From Casuarius casuarius (taxonomy: Eukaryota > Chordata > Aves > Casuariiformes > Casuariidae): 64,000 nucleotides of DNA. The stretch is from the NCBI GenBank assembly GCA_003342895.1, contig PTFA01000011.1, positions 7,713,081 through 7,777,080 of the forward strand. Reading direction: 5' to 3'. Positions within the stretch are counted from its first letter, which is position 1. Each line of letters opens with the position of its first letter. Below, piece after piece: positions 21,723-35,150 of this stretch. Position numbers and translations under genes: made by a program. Under the pieces are notes generated by a model that ran no database searches, was not told the origin of the DNA, and was given only the letters and a program-made list of their open reading frames with translations.

Positions 21723-23911
21723 CTGATTTTATGACCCTTATAAAGCAAATTGTTTTTAAGTCATCATTCCTTATGAGTAAAATGCTCAGACAAATTCCTA
21801 TTCCTTTTTTCTAATCAACTCCACTGATTTTTGTAATTCTCAATACCATCTTCTTGAAGTGCAATGGGTGAAAATTTGGGAGAAAATATACATCAGGAAT
21901 TGCCCTAGTCATACTTCATAATAGACAAAAGAAAAAAAAACATTTTGTAAGACAGATATCAAAATAATCCTGCAACACCAGCTCTCTAAAAGACTGCCAG
22001 ACTCTCACAGCACAGTGGGCCCTGTTTATTTGGACATTTTTTACTTTATTTGACATTGGTTGGCACAGGGGAGCACACAACATAAAGCTAGGTAGTATCT
22101 ACCCAGTGGAGAAAAGATGTGCTACCAAAGATTGGGAGCAAGAACAAAGGAACCCAATAAGCATAGCTGAGTGGGACCCTCAAAATGAGTAGAAAAGTGC
22201 ATATGATGGGGGGACAGAAGGTGGCCAGGACTGCATAACTCTTTCTTTTGTCTGATGGCTTCATCTATCAGAATACTACCCAAGACATAAACTGAAAGAT
22301 GAGCAATTTCTCAACATTACGTTGCTGAAAAATACCATTTGTGGTATCTCGTTGTTGTGAGATGAGGAAAACTATTTTTTTTTTTAATAAATGTATTCGG
22401 GAATACATACAAATGTGTCTGGTGACATTTACAGATAACTCGATATATATATAGAACTCTTTCTGTAATAAAGTAATGTGTGTATTTGGTTTTTTTATTA
22501 TTATTTTGGTAAAGAGGCATTTAACTTTTGTTTTCATTTACTCAGATAATCAAAATGGGAGAAGAGAGCTTAACTGAACAACCTAGTAAGCAATACAGTT
22601 TTAGTTGGATACATATTGGTGATACACAAATTGGATCTGTTAGAAAAAAAAGAAAAAACTTCCTAAGAATCTTGTACCTCCTTAGGGGAGAAAAACCCAA
22701 TGACTCATGTGAGGAATGGAAGTCCCTTGAATTATTTTTTTCCTGGATTTTTTCTGATTGCAGTAGGTAATGACGATAAGTGGTACTATATAATTATATC
22801 AGATGGAAGTTAAGCTTGTGGATTAGAGTACTGCCTGGATTAATAATGATTCAAAATTATAGAAGCTAAATTACTTATAAATTAATTATTTTAAGGAACT
22901 GTTTTTTCCCTTTTTTGCCTGATCTGCAAGCAAAGAAGTCAATAGAAAGACTCACTTTTTTCTATAGGTTTGTTCAGGCTACAGTTAAATAGGTATTTCC
23001 TATTATTTCCTATTAGAAACTGTACTTGTTTATTAAATACAACAAAAATATATTTTGACCTGGTTAGATTTCCTTTTTTTCTGTTCTGTTATATACTACT
23101 ATGCAAATAGTTTTTACAAACTTTTTCAGTAGATATTAATATCAGTAAAGAGTCTAGGAATAATATTTGTTCTTCTATGTCACCTTTGAACAGGGAAGTT
23201 CAAAACACTTACAATCTTTAAATGGCAGAAAATTTTTGCAAAGCAGAGAAAATGAATATATAACTTTATTTTGAACCAATGATATGCAGCAGTTAATTAA
23301 GGATTGGAATAAGCATTGAAGTATAACACTGTATCCAGTTTGAGAGATGAGGTTGAATTTATGCACACAGATTGCAAGTATGGAATTTACTGAGTTTTGA
23401 GGTCCCTTGGCTCAGAATCTCAAAAGGAAACAATGGTTTTATATGTCTTGATTTTGGACTCTCTGCTTTGAGATATAGGAAAATAAATTGACTTTTAGAA
23501 GACAGACAGCTAGAATCTTCTGAAAAACTCAGGTCTTCCTAAGTGTTTTCATATAGAATAAGAAAAATGGAGACAGCCAAAATCAGTAGTTACTTCTGAA
23601 TATCGATATCCTCAGTGGAAACTGGTAAGTGACTTGGCAGACTTCATACCCTCTGAAAGGAAATATAGGCATGCAGAAGTAATGCAGGGACTTAAAAAGA
23701 AGGGCAAACATTTCAGAATGGAAATCTGTGAACAGCAGAACAAATTTACAGATTGTGTAATCTTAAATACTCTTATAGCTCCTTCAGAAGATATCCTCAT
23801 ATTTCCCTCCAAACTTGTCTAGAACAAAAGCTCAATGGTCAGATAACAGTGACACCTACTGACTCAGCGTATGTTCTCTCTATCATTAGGAATTTTTCCT
23901 TTTTAAGTCCC
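21723..23911. other. No recognised gene
   Basis: AT-rich sequence. No exon with two good splice sites and an open frame was found, and no repeat family was recognised. Confidence 0.45.
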
Positions 23912-23962
23912 TGTCGTGGAGGAGTGATGCACTTCACTCATAAGAGAGAAGCAGCAATATGT

Positions 23963-23968
23963 TTTATT
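23963..23968 (-). terminator. LTR polyadenylation signal (ERVL-like)
   Basis: TTTATT on the plus strand is AATAAA on the LTR strand, 51 bases before the CGACA 3' end, a normal R/U5 spacing. Confidence 0.5.
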
Positions 23969-24423
23969 GATAGGAGACTGATTTAAGAAAGTTCAGTGGT
24001 AAATAAGACAGCAGTTTAACAAGATTAGATGGCAAGGTGCACTCAGTTATTTACTACATAGAGGACAGGGTCAGACAAAATCGTCAAGGAGACCCTCCCG
24101 TTGAGTCATGAGGTTCAGAGTGGACCCCCTTGCTTTCCAAACTCCTTCTCAAAGGAGTCTGGGTGTGGCTGGATCCAATCTTAGTCCCAGACTTGGTCAA
24201 CAGTTTATGTCTAAGGGATTAGGTGCACAATCAATCCAAGATGCAACTTAGAAAAGTTTGCAAAGTTTCAGCATGTTATTAGTCACTTACTGAGGATCTG
24301 TCGCTGGTAAGTGATTTCTCAACCTTGAGGAGTAAGCCTTGAGAGGTATACCTACTCAAGGGGACATCCTGGCATTCAGCCCACTGCCGTGCAGGAGAGG
24401 TCAATGGACTCTAGGCTGTCCCC

Positions 24424-24431
24424 TATTTATA
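24424..24431 (-). promoter_or_regulatory. LTR TATA box (ERVL-like)
   Basis: TATTTATA reads as TATAAATA on the LTR strand and lies about 230 bases inside the LTR 5' end, as a U3 promoter would. Confidence 0.45.
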
Positions 24432-24660
24432 GGGTAAGATGATTGACTCATAGTCATATTTGCATACTAGCTGAATTTTGGTTCGCGCATGCTCGATTAG
24501 CCCTTGGCTATTGTGCTCTTATCTGGCTCCCCAGAGTCCAATTAGAGCCAGATGCAGCTATCACGACCAGATGCCTCCATCACAACAGCCACTGGTGGTT
24601 ATCGCTTGAGCAGGGTTACAGGTGAAAGATCTGGCTGGGGAGGGGGANCACATCATCACG

Positions 24661-27600
24661 GTCCCAAGACATTCCATTTTGTTTTATTTGAAGCTCTCCA
24701 AAAGCAGTCCCTTCAGTAACAGCTATTTTTAAAATAAACAGCCTGCTATTTCAGCTGATAGCTGCTATCTGGATACAAGCATGAAGTTACATTGCTATAC
24801 CAGTAGGCATACTAAAGAATATTCAGAAAAGTTCAGATTACCTATAATTTTCATGCATGTTATCTAAATAGAACAAATAAAAACATATTTCTACTATGAA
24901 TAAATATTTCTAGTTTAGAGAAGGTGGCAAGTCTTGTAAGCCTAGATAACACATTTGTAGCAGAATGCAGTGTTAGTGAAATTTACTACTTAAGCAACAC
25001 ATTTTGAAAGTAATATGCACAAGTAGGGTTTCGCTTGTGTGTGTGTTTGTCCTCAGAGGTATCTCCTAAGTATTTAAACCAAATTGTAAAAAAAATATAT
25101 TTTTAAAAATTAATAGTAATAATATGGGCAGTTTACAAGCTATCGTACAATGGAAATGCCCACAGATATAAATTACCTCATAATGTGTGAACAGAAAAAA
25201 TCTCTAATTCATGGAAGTACAAATGAATAATGTTTACACAGTCAAGCCAAGTCCAAAAATGACCACGAAGTTGGAGTCAAACTTATTTCTGGGTATGTAG
25301 ACAAAGCCTATCATTATAATTTGCTTAAAGTTCACAGTGCCTGGACATCATCTTCTTAGTATTTGAATCCCACATTTTTGGTTTGTGCATTTAGATATAT
25401 GAAACTGAGCTATAGCTCTGGACCAACCACCCCTAACCATACAGAGTGGTGATGTGGGCTCCCTACCAACCTCCCATGCAAAAAGAAGATGTTATGGGAG
25501 ACAGAACTGTCTTTCACATTTTATTTATATCGTTTGAGGACTTTTTTCCAATATTTCTTTTCAAAGAATTTTTCTGTGTGTATTTCTATCATCAAAGGCA
25601 ACAATAATATAAAATGAGGTGAGAGAAGCTGCATGATTTGATTTTAACCAGCCAAACATAAGTTCAGTAAACACTGATAATCTACTTCAATATACCATAT
25701 TGATACATACTTTGTCATTTTTATGACACTGTATTATATAGCAGTTTAACAACTCTGTGCATGTGTATTATTTGTGTACATAAAATAAATAAAATTCAGA
25801 GGTGGATTCTGTATATATGAGTACACATACTTGTTTTATTAGTGGCTATGCTGTCATGTATTATAGATATCTATCTTCTGTATTTACAGAAAGTGCACTT
25901 TCAGCTTCTAAATCTTAAATTAAAAACTGCTGTGGACTAATAAAAAGCAAGTAAACTCTACCAAAATAAATTGCCTCCGAAATAGATTTAAGCTTTTTTA
26001 AGAATTATCAGCCTCTTACATCTAGTGGAGAAGGCAAAATCTGAAGTGACTATTCAATTCATATCTCAGCGATTTCAAAACAGTATTTCTGTATCTATGG
26101 TACACAGGATTACAGAGTTCTGAGATGTCTGTAAAACCAAGCAATCTGTAAGGATAACTAGAGGAATTAGCAAACAGATTAAGGACTAGATAGTTTACCT
26201 GTAGGGCTAAAGGGTTCAGTTAGTCACACACACATTCTCACTGAGTCCTCCTGAAGTAAATGTTCACCAGTGTGACTAAGGTTGGCAGAAGCTCATCTTC
26301 AAGAAATAAAACAGATAAACTCAACATATGCCAACAGTGATTACATTTGAAAGTCCAGAGAGAGCTAGGAATGGAAGGGATGAAATGGAAAAAATCATGT
26401 AGATTAATAATCTCTACATCAGTAGCTACAAACAAAACAAACTGAACTGGCTAAACCTTGAATGAGCAACCAACACAAAGAATTGCATAATGGCACCTTT
26501 AGTAATAATGTCCCGTCCTCCCCCAGAAAAAAAAGCTTAACTATTAAAGGGGATAACAGGATTACTAAAAAATAGGCATTCCATTAAAAAATAGACACAA
26601 ACTATTCTTATGTTGAAAATCTACCAAAAAGCATGACCTTTTAGAACAAAATTAACAAATTCATGAAAGAATAGAAAGCAAACTATTGGAATTCCAATAA
26701 GACATATGAAGAAATTCAAAATCCTAAAAAGACAACAGTAAAGTAAGAGACTTGGACAGTAATTGCCATTTTGACTGATTGTGTGTAGAAGTAAACTCAG
26801 TCTAATAAAACTAGAAATGCATTATGCTGGAGAGAAGTCTCCTCTGGGATTGGTGGTAAACTTTGTGTTAGCTAAGACTCTTCAATAATCATTTGGAGAA
26901 CAGCGTAAAAACAACCTTGTATTGAGAGCAGCCATAAATTTAAAATCAGAAAGTGAGTGTGTTCCCCAAATGAACATTTTTTGCAGTAATAATTATATCT
27001 AAGAGTCTGCAGCACTTTCATCCTCCTCCCTCCCAAAAAGGTGTGGGGTCAGTCTGTGAGAAGATTAAAAATGAACTGTGAATGTGCAAAGCTTCTTGGA
27101 GCGGGCATGTTTCAGAACCAGTGTCCCCAAACTAATCTTCTCAGCAATCAGTCCTGGTCAAAAATATCTCTATCATATCTTCGTTGTGCAGGATTGAGGT
27201 CTGAGGCTTGAACTGAATGAAGGATTCAAGTACGTATTCAAGGCTCTTGCCATTCAACAAAGCTCTCAGGTACATGCCAATGTTTGACATGCACTTAAGT
27301 GCTTTACTTGGCTTTCTAATTTGGGGTCTATGGAATGAAACTCAATTCAACTTTCAAGCTCAAGTATTAAAACCTCCTACCAACTCCCTGCTGAAATGAA
27401 AATGTCTCAGACCTAATAAATTGCTCCTGTATCCTTGTATCTTTCAAAATTTTTAAAAGATAATGTTCCCTTGCCCCAAAGACTACTCTAAAATTGTAAT
27501 GTGTCTTTAAAATTTATTTGTAAATGTACTTAAACTCTAGTGCTCTCAGTAGAAATCTTAATTTATTTCAGTGAACTTCAGATAAAGCTATAAGTTTCTA

Positions 27601-29587
27601 ACAAAAGACATTCCATTCTAAACAAATTCAGACTTTCTCAGAATGACAAAAATGCTCATAAGCATAAACAGTCTATAATGTACCATTAATTAAGTTCGAA
27701 AAGCTCAGAACAGGATTAACTCAGGATAAATTCACACTCAATATCACAGGCTCATCAGAATCTCGCCCAACATGCATTTAAACTTCTCCTCCACCTTCCA
27801 GTCTCCTCTGCCTGCATTGCTGACCCTCTGAACTCAATCAGTAGTCTCTTGGCCCTGCTATTAGTTAAGGGGAAAATGAAGAGGCTGACAAACATTAGAC
27901 ACTTTGTAATCATACATTAATGACATGTAGTAGATACTAGCAAATGATTCAGATACATATGCTTTTTTATATGCCTGTAATTTCTGAGAGTAACAACAAC
28001 CTGAACTGCAAATGCAACTTTGAACACAAAATAGTGGTGTCATCTCGCCCTGAGTTCTAATTCAGGTTATATAGAGTCTTTCAATGATACAGTACTTTTT
28101 GACCCTATAAAGAAAACGTAACTCAGTTTTCACCTAACAATTCCTCTCTCTCCTGTGTCTCAGTCAATTAACTGAGATATCAAGCAGTAAGTAATAGAAG
28201 CAATCATCATATCATGTAAAACTCTACAGATTTAGAGTATCTCAGAATTTAATAACTAAATCTTTGATTCAGGGAATGGTGTTGGTCTTTTTTTTTTTTT
28301 TTTTGAAATATGCAATATGCTTTTTACCTGACACATTCTTTGAAGAAGTAAAACAGCAAAAATGAGGCTCATCAGTAACAGAGACTTGTTGCCATAATCC
28401 AAGTTTATAACAGGTGGGAGTTTCTGTTTTGTAAAGCAATCATCTGCTTCTTAGTAGAAAGAGATTGCTATTGCTGAGGAAAAAAACATGATCCTTATTA
28501 TCTTTTATGATCATGATCCTTATTATCCTTTACATGCTCCTTTCAATAAAAATAATAATAAAAATCCAAACCTCCTTTCAAATCCACACAGTAGAAAGGC
28601 AGCAGCATGACTATTTTCAGGTACATTTAGCAAGGAGAATATAAAGTCCTCATGTAAGCTGTGCGTTGACAACAGCATTTGCAACTGCAACTTCCTATTC
28701 TGCCATCCTTCCATTTACTAGAAGTGTAGGCTTTGCAAATACAGAAGTACTGTAATTAATTCAACAGTAGTTTTATAGTTTGAAGTGTGAACCTGTATTA
28801 ACTCTCTTACCTGTATTAACTCTCTTTCCTGCCTCTTTCTGTCTTATTTTCAATCATTAGTATTTTTTCTGAATAAAGAATTTGGTTGGCAAAGAGGCAG
28901 TCAATGACTGGTGCAATCTTGGGTCCTGTACTGGAAAGACATGAGCATTTGTTTAACCTTGTGTGTTGGGAATGCTCAAATTGAATATTATGATGCTTTT
29001 GCCATTTCAGAAAGTCTAAACATTAACGTTAAGTGTTTGCAGATTGGATCCAATGTTCATTGACTCTATAGGCAACTTTCATTACATTCAGTGGGCTTTC
29101 AAATAGGTAATCAGGTCGTGTCTACACTAAAAATATTAGCAACTGTGTTCCCGCAGTGAAGAGGGAGGATTCAGTTGCATCACCGCTAAAATGCAAATAC
29201 TGGTGTTCTTCCAAAAGGAATGGCTTAAAAACTAAAAGTCCAGTTTGACTGAACTGAGAAGATCCAGTCAGATTCAAAAGGAATGAGCTTTGTGATGGCT
29301 TTGTCTAGTCTTGGAAAAAGGGGGGAAAAGGTTGAAAAAAAAGCTACTTCCATTTGCTGGGGGAGCAGAAAATAAAAATGACTCATCTCATTTGTTGATT
29401 TTTCCAAGCTGAGCAGCGAAAGTGGATAATTCAGAGTAGTTAAAAAATCATTTACATATAATTACCTTGAACAGCTCTGTTCTCAGTGGTGCAGGTTTTT
29501 TATCAGACATATGTGAAACAGAGTTCAAATCCCTGATCTCTCTAATTTATGTTATACCAAAAGATAGTGCCCTAAATTTAAACACTT
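24661..29587. other. Gene-free AT-rich stretch with small tandem duplications
   Basis: No exon or mobile element is recognised. Two local duplications stand out: CATGATCCTTATTATCTTTTA repeated with a 25-base period at 28487-28532, and an exact 18-base unit ACCTGTATTAACTCTCTT repeated head to tail at 28791-28826. A poly-T run lies at 28289-28305. Confidence 0.45.
28791..28826. repeat. Exact 18-base tandem duplication
   Basis: The unit ACCTGTATTAACTCTCTT occurs twice without change or spacer, which suggests a recent slippage or duplication event. Confidence 0.85.
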
Positions 29588-30135
29588 TCATAGAATCATT
29601 GCATAATTTAGTTTGGAAGGGGCCTCTGGGGGGTCATCATTTGAGCCTGCTGCTCAAAACACAGCCAGCTTCAAATTTATAGCCAACATTGAGCTTAGAG
29701 CAGGTGGCTCGAAGCCTTGTCCAGCTGAATTGTGAAAATCTCCAGAAGTGGAGAACCTGCAGCCTTTTTGGCCAATCACTTCCAGTATTTAAGTAGTGTT
29801 GCTGGGAAAATTTTTCTCCTTATATAGAATTACTGCATGCTTGTGCCTGTTGCCTCTTGCCCTTTTGTTGTGCACCTCTGAGTAACGGCTGGCTTTATCT
29901 TCTCTACAACACCCATTTAGGTAGCGGAAGACAGCAATGAGGTGCCCTGTTAGCCATTTCTTGCCCATGTTAAGCAAACTCCGCCTTTCCATCATGTGCT
30001 CCAGAACCCTAACCATCAGCCTTCAGCTGGACTCTCTCCAGTTTGTTGCTCTCTCCCACAAGGATGCTAAGGGTGCCTTCTGTCCCACTGGCCAGGTCAC
30101 TGATGGGGAGTCAACAAACAATCCTCACAGGACCA
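29588..30135 (-). mobile_element. CR1 LINE fragment, minus strand
   Basis: The left end reads TCATAGAATCATTGCATAAT followed by TTAGTTTGGAAGGGGCCTCTGG, the complement of the avian CR1 3' end (CCTTCCAACCCAAACCATTCTATGATTCT). Downstream come further CR1 segments: the antisense of the AGCCAGCTT region, CCATGTTAAGCAAACTCC, CTTCAGCTGGACTCTCTCCAG, and GGCCAGGTCACTGATGG. About 550 bases survive, with internal loss. The ORFs in it are not functional coding. Confidence 0.85.
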
Positions 30136-33100
30136 GGTATGTTTATAGAAAATATTTGTGTCTCAGTGGAGTGTTCATTTTGTATTTAACAAAGAAGACC
30201 CTGTCTCCTCTATTAATGATCTGAAAGAAGTGAATTTTTGGAAAAGATCCAAGGTTGTTTAGTTTTATGGGATTTACAAGTAGGCCACTTCTTTTCTTCC
30301 TCAGAATGAGCTGAGCTCCAGAGAGTCTGAGATTCAAAAAAGGTTTTGCAAATGATACTGCTATCCTAGGCTTGTTGAAACTCCGGAAATCAATTGAACA
30401 GAATCATCAGCATGTTCTGAGCACATTTGTTGAGAAAAGCATGCAGTTCTGAAAGCTTAGTGAATACAAGTGGGTTATGAAAATCTTTGAAGCAAATAGC
30501 CTTGTTTGTTTGCTTTTTTTTAATTGTAGGATTATTCAAGAGAACTCCTATATTTGCTCATTACTTTTGCTCACAGGCAAAGAACAGTTATGCTATTTAT
30601 TTATAGAAGAAAAAATGTAACCTAAGAAAATGGCCTCCAGTCACTCGTTTGAGAGTAAATTGAGAGTAAAGACTACTTTGAAGCAAAAGTATTAGGTATT
30701 GACCCATCCCTGAAAATATGGAAGATATTTCTAAGTGAATATAGGATAACTAATAATGGTGGTCACGTTGTTAAATTAAAGTTTTAAAGCACTTTCCCAT
30801 ATCAGCTTTATTACCAATTGTATACACTCTTAGACCTTAAGAAAGCATCTGTGCATTTTTATTTTTCCTCCCTTGTGACTCCATAGGTTATGCTAGGCCC
30901 TATGGGGTAATCAATCTATGTTGCCCATTAGCAAGGGAAAATAGACAAAATCAAACAAACTGCGACACGTGACATTTAATGGACATAGATATGATGAAGT
31001 GAAATCTTTATGCTATATTTTAGGCTGACAGTTTATATACACATTTTGTTGCTTATATATGACAGCAATAAATCCTGTGAATTGAAATAAATTCAAATTA
31101 ATGTTTCCCCATCATTTTTACCACAAGTTGGAATATCACATTGATGCAAAACCATCCAGCTATAACATGGACAAGTAAATATATTATAGTGTGTGTGTGT
31201 GTGTGTGTGTATTAGTACTGATGGTGGAAGAAAAATGAGAACAAACGGCATTGGTCATGCCTAGATTATATTTAAAAAAAAATCTCCTTTGTTTTCATTT
31301 ATCCCACCCTTTTCTGCCAAAATTCTTAAAGTTGCCTTTCAAGGAGACATGCACAGAATAAGACAGATGCCCTGAATATGTGGACTAAAGAATTGACTTC
31401 CTAAGTAACAGGATCCCAGAAAAAAATCTCTTGAATTTTCTCTTTACCTTATACACTTTTAAATTCATTTGAAAACACAGTTGCATGTCAAAATCGGAAC
31501 CATGTCCTCTCTAATCTACTCCTTAGGTTGGAGATGCAGGACAGAACAGTTGGAAGCTGGCTGTTCTAAGATACCTAGCTTATAAGGAACTGTAAGTCTA
31601 GCCAGTATGATCTCTAATGCTTGCAATTATTTTGAATTCAACTTCAGAGCTGTATGAAAGATAACAGAGTCTTGTGAAAGACATAATGTAAAGGAGTTTT
31701 CAACTCATGCTTTTTATCAAGTCTTTATTCTTTCTGCTCTTCTCTTTATTTGCCTTGATGAGCAGATATTAAATATTAATAAATGCAGAGGGTGCAGCCT
31801 ACAGAAATCAAAATAAGCAATTTTATAGGCACATATGTGTGAACTGAGTGTGAACTTCATTTACTCCCAAGTGAAGAAAATGGAACCGTTTTATACAGAA
31901 GCTAAAGCAGACAGGAGCTTGTAGAAGTATGAAAGTACCTCTTGAAGCCTAAGTCACTCTAAGTTTTTGGACTCAATCTTTGGTCCATACCGCTTGCCTT
32001 TTTTCCAAATGAAAGTTAACAGCTCTGTCCACAGACCTGCAAGCTAGCTGGGGAACTGACTCTCATCTATGCCTTTCTGGAATTAATTAGTTCCGTTACT
32101 GTTTAAATTGTCATATAGCTTGAGCAGAATACAAAGCTCATTACTGTAACAGATGATACTGTCGCATCATCGTGTAGCAAGATTGTTACAACACCAATAT
32201 ATGACAACAGTCACTAAGTGTGTGATGTCTCTTCTCTCCTTCCTTTTAAAGCACTAAATATATGATATCTCTTTTCAAATATATTCCCTATAATTAATTA
32301 CTCTGCAGTCTATAGAAGGCTACAAAACATTCATACTCTCAGCTTAAACAGTGATACACAGATCCTTTAGGAATAGTTTATGCTGGCTCCTTCACCCAGC
32401 GCAGCCCTGAGCCAAGTTAGCCAAAGAATGAAAGATGCCCCTTCTCTTGGTAGCTCTTCTGTCTTACATGCAGAGAAGCGCATGACTGGGGAATGAAGAC
32501 AGAGAGTGAAATACCGATATATGTACTTATTGGAACTACCCCTGGGTCTCCTTGTAGATCAGACCAGTCCTGAAGAATTTTCAGTCCATTTTTAGGGTCT
32601 AAGAAGGTGTGAAATTTCTTCTGGCACAAGAGAGCAAAGCTGAATAACAAGATTCTTGGTCAATGCAGTTTTAAGTTATTGGGTGGAATTTGTCAGAATG
32701 TTTTAATGTTACTGTTGTTGTGTTCATGGTCTAAGGACATAATTAAATCAAAAGAAGCATTCCTGCTAAGCACAGTTAAAACATACTTAAAGTAGATGGA
32801 AGTAATACCTTTCCTTAGGCCAAATAGCGTGATTGGAAAAAAATCAGACAGCTTTTAAAATAAAGTTAGATAGCTGGGAATCTACAGATTTATGCATGTA
32901 TTTTAGCTCGTGTCACTTAGTTATTGCATAATCTGTAAACCCTTTGGATACCTAACTACATTTCATAAATCTTGTTCCTAACTCTCACAGGAAGTGTGTT
33001 TCCACAGGTTAAGCTGTCACTTAACATTTACCCAATGTTACAGAGGCGTTTTCCAGCCTGTTTTCTATAGACAAGCTTCATTTAAAAAAGAAAATAGGCA

Positions 33101-35024
33101 CTGTTTGAAGTCTCAGGTGGTCTCATGAAAAGGGAGGAAGGAGGGGAGGTCCAGTATAACTTTTAACTTGAACTCGATAACACCTCACATCTAACTCCTT
33201 CGCCTTTTTCCAGGCAGGCCTGAGTCACTGTTGCAAATTACTGTACTATAACATAAATTACAAATTTATATTTATCAAATCAAAAGTTACTGACAGAGGT
33301 TTTTCATAGAAATGCTTATCATCTCAGTTTTCTATAATTTTGCTTCATGTTGATTATATATAACATTTTACGCAGCAAGGGAGCTGAATGCTACTTAGCA
33401 ATCATAGTATGCCATCAGACTTTCCCCAAAAGGAGACCTCTGTGAAGTAGCTCCACAATGATTGGCAGCAGGGTCTTCCAAAGCCCTCCAGCTCGAGCAG
33501 CATGTTTCCTGCAGCATCTGTAAACAATACAGGTATATATGCTGATATATTACAAGATGTTATTCTGGACCAAGAATTAGGGTCTTAAGTTCAGCTGGCC
33601 TGACCTTAAGTAAAACCAAAAAGAAACAATAACTTCCAGCTTCCTGTAGATAGCTATTCCATGAATACTTAAAAAGTACATTGGCAAAATGTTTTTTTAA
33701 TAAATTTTCAAAGGAATACCATTTTTTGTCACCTCATGATTTAAATAGATTATTGAAATGCTAATATGGTAAAGAACTAAGTTTTTATTACAGCTACTGC
33801 TATAGTCACTTAGTCAATTCAGAAACCAAATTAATTTCTTGATAAAAATTCAAATTGAGTTAGGTCTTAGTTTCATCAGAATTCTGTAAAAAAAGGCTAT
33901 ACGAGCTTTACACAAACCACAGAAAATGACAAGGGTCAATTTAAGAGGAAATTCTGTTGCTAGGAGACGCCAACTGCAAGAAGCCATAATGATGTCTCCT
34001 TATTTTAAATAGTAAATGGATTAAGAAATAGTAACCATAGATTAACAAGTACTGAACCAAGGTAGGTGAGTGAGTGAATTTCTATGAATCTATGGAAAAT
34101 CCAATGCAAATGTAAAAAATCTGGATCAAACCCTCTTTTTTATGCTTGCTGTAATATATATGGAAGTGAATACAGAGTAAACAGCAGATCTGTTTGCAAG
34201 TATTGAATCCATTTTTATATTTATATTTATAATCCAGTCTTATATTATAGCTGGTATTAACTTCTGTAAAACTGTTAAGGAAATGCAAGTGTGTCTGAGG
34301 CACTGAAATCATAAAGATCACTTTATTACAGCTTCATATAAAATATAATAAAAATGAACAAAATTGTTTTTTTAAAAATTGCCCATTATAAGTTTAGAAA
34401 AAGCTAAAGTTAAGTTAAGGATTTATCAACTAGGTTATTGTCTACACGATATTTAACATTTCACAAAGAATTAAAAAGGCAATTGTAAATAGGCAGGAAT
34501 AGTTAACACTAAATCTCTTGAGAAAAATGTATTATCAAATGTCTTTATACCAATTTGCTCCCATTTACTTCCTTTAAATGCATCCAAAATGCTTCCACAA
34601 AGATAATCCTTTTTTTTTTTTAATATAAATTCCTACTGGATCCCCTTTTTCACTGCCTCTAAAATTTGTCTTTGCCTTTGAAGAGTATCCCAGTTTAACC
34701 TCAGTTTCTCTTCTATCATTGGATTCCTCTGTTCAGTTCTACCTTCTTGAAACTAGGTCTAATCTCTCACTCTTCCAATTTTTTTTTTTTAGTGCTTATT
34801 TTTGTTGCCTCAGTCTCCAAATGGCAAATAGGAAAAGTTCTCCTACAGAAAACATTGGTAAACTATAGCTCTGCTGCCTAAGACCTTTGGTTTAGCCCGT
34901 GGCAAATTTTTGAGAGTAAATGGAAAAAGATAAGTTGCAGAGAAAATATTTACTTATGTATTAAATTTTACTCTAGCTTTCTGCTGACAGGCATTCATTT
35001 CAAATAGCCATATTTCTAATATAT
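30136..35024. other. Gene-free AT-rich stretch
   Basis: No exon or mobile element is recognised. A (GT)n microsatellite lies at 31188-31211. A plus-strand stretch ending at the donor CCAAG|GTAGGT near 34054 is open in one frame (NGLRNSNHRLTSTEP) but is too AT-rich and isolated to call. Confidence 0.45.
31188..31211. repeat. (GT)n microsatellite
   Basis: A pure GT run of about 12 units. Confidence 0.95.
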
Positions 35025-35150
35025 AATCATAAAATAATTTAGGTTGGAAGGAAGCTGTGGAAGTCATCCAGTCTAACCTTCCACTCGTAGAGAGTCCAAC
35101 AGTATCAGGTTGAATTAGGGTCTTGTCCAGCATTGGAAATACTTGTGTTT
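35025..35150 (-). mobile_element. Short CR1 LINE 3' fragment, minus strand
   Basis: AATCATAAAATAATTTAGGT, then TGGAAGGAAGCTGTGGAAGTCATCCAGTCTAACC, is the complement of a CR1 3' end (GGTTGGACTGGATGACTTCCAGAGGTCCCTTCCAACC...). It is followed by the AGGTTGAATTAGGGTCTTGTCCAG part of the same family. Confidence 0.75.

Larger units (their letters stand above)
23912..24660 (-). mobile_element. Solo LTR, ERVL-like, minus strand
   Basis: The 749-base interval is bracketed by exact GTCCC pentamers (23907-23911 and 24661-24665), a 5-base target-site duplication as expected of ERVL/class III insertions. Read on the minus strand it has a TATA-type box (TATAAATA, 24424-24431), an AATAAA signal (complement at 23963-23968) about 50 bases before the end, and a 3' end CCACGACA, the usual retroviral CA end. 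Its 5' end reads CGTGATGATG rather than TG at the exact repeat border, so the end is eroded or the border is shifted. No internal retroviral genes adjoin it. One N lies at 24648. Confidence 0.7.

Noticed and set aside
29789..30224. ORFs of 75-95 codons on both strands
   Set aside because: They lie mostly in a truncated CR1 fragment at its 3' non-coding end, not in an intact reverse transcriptase region.
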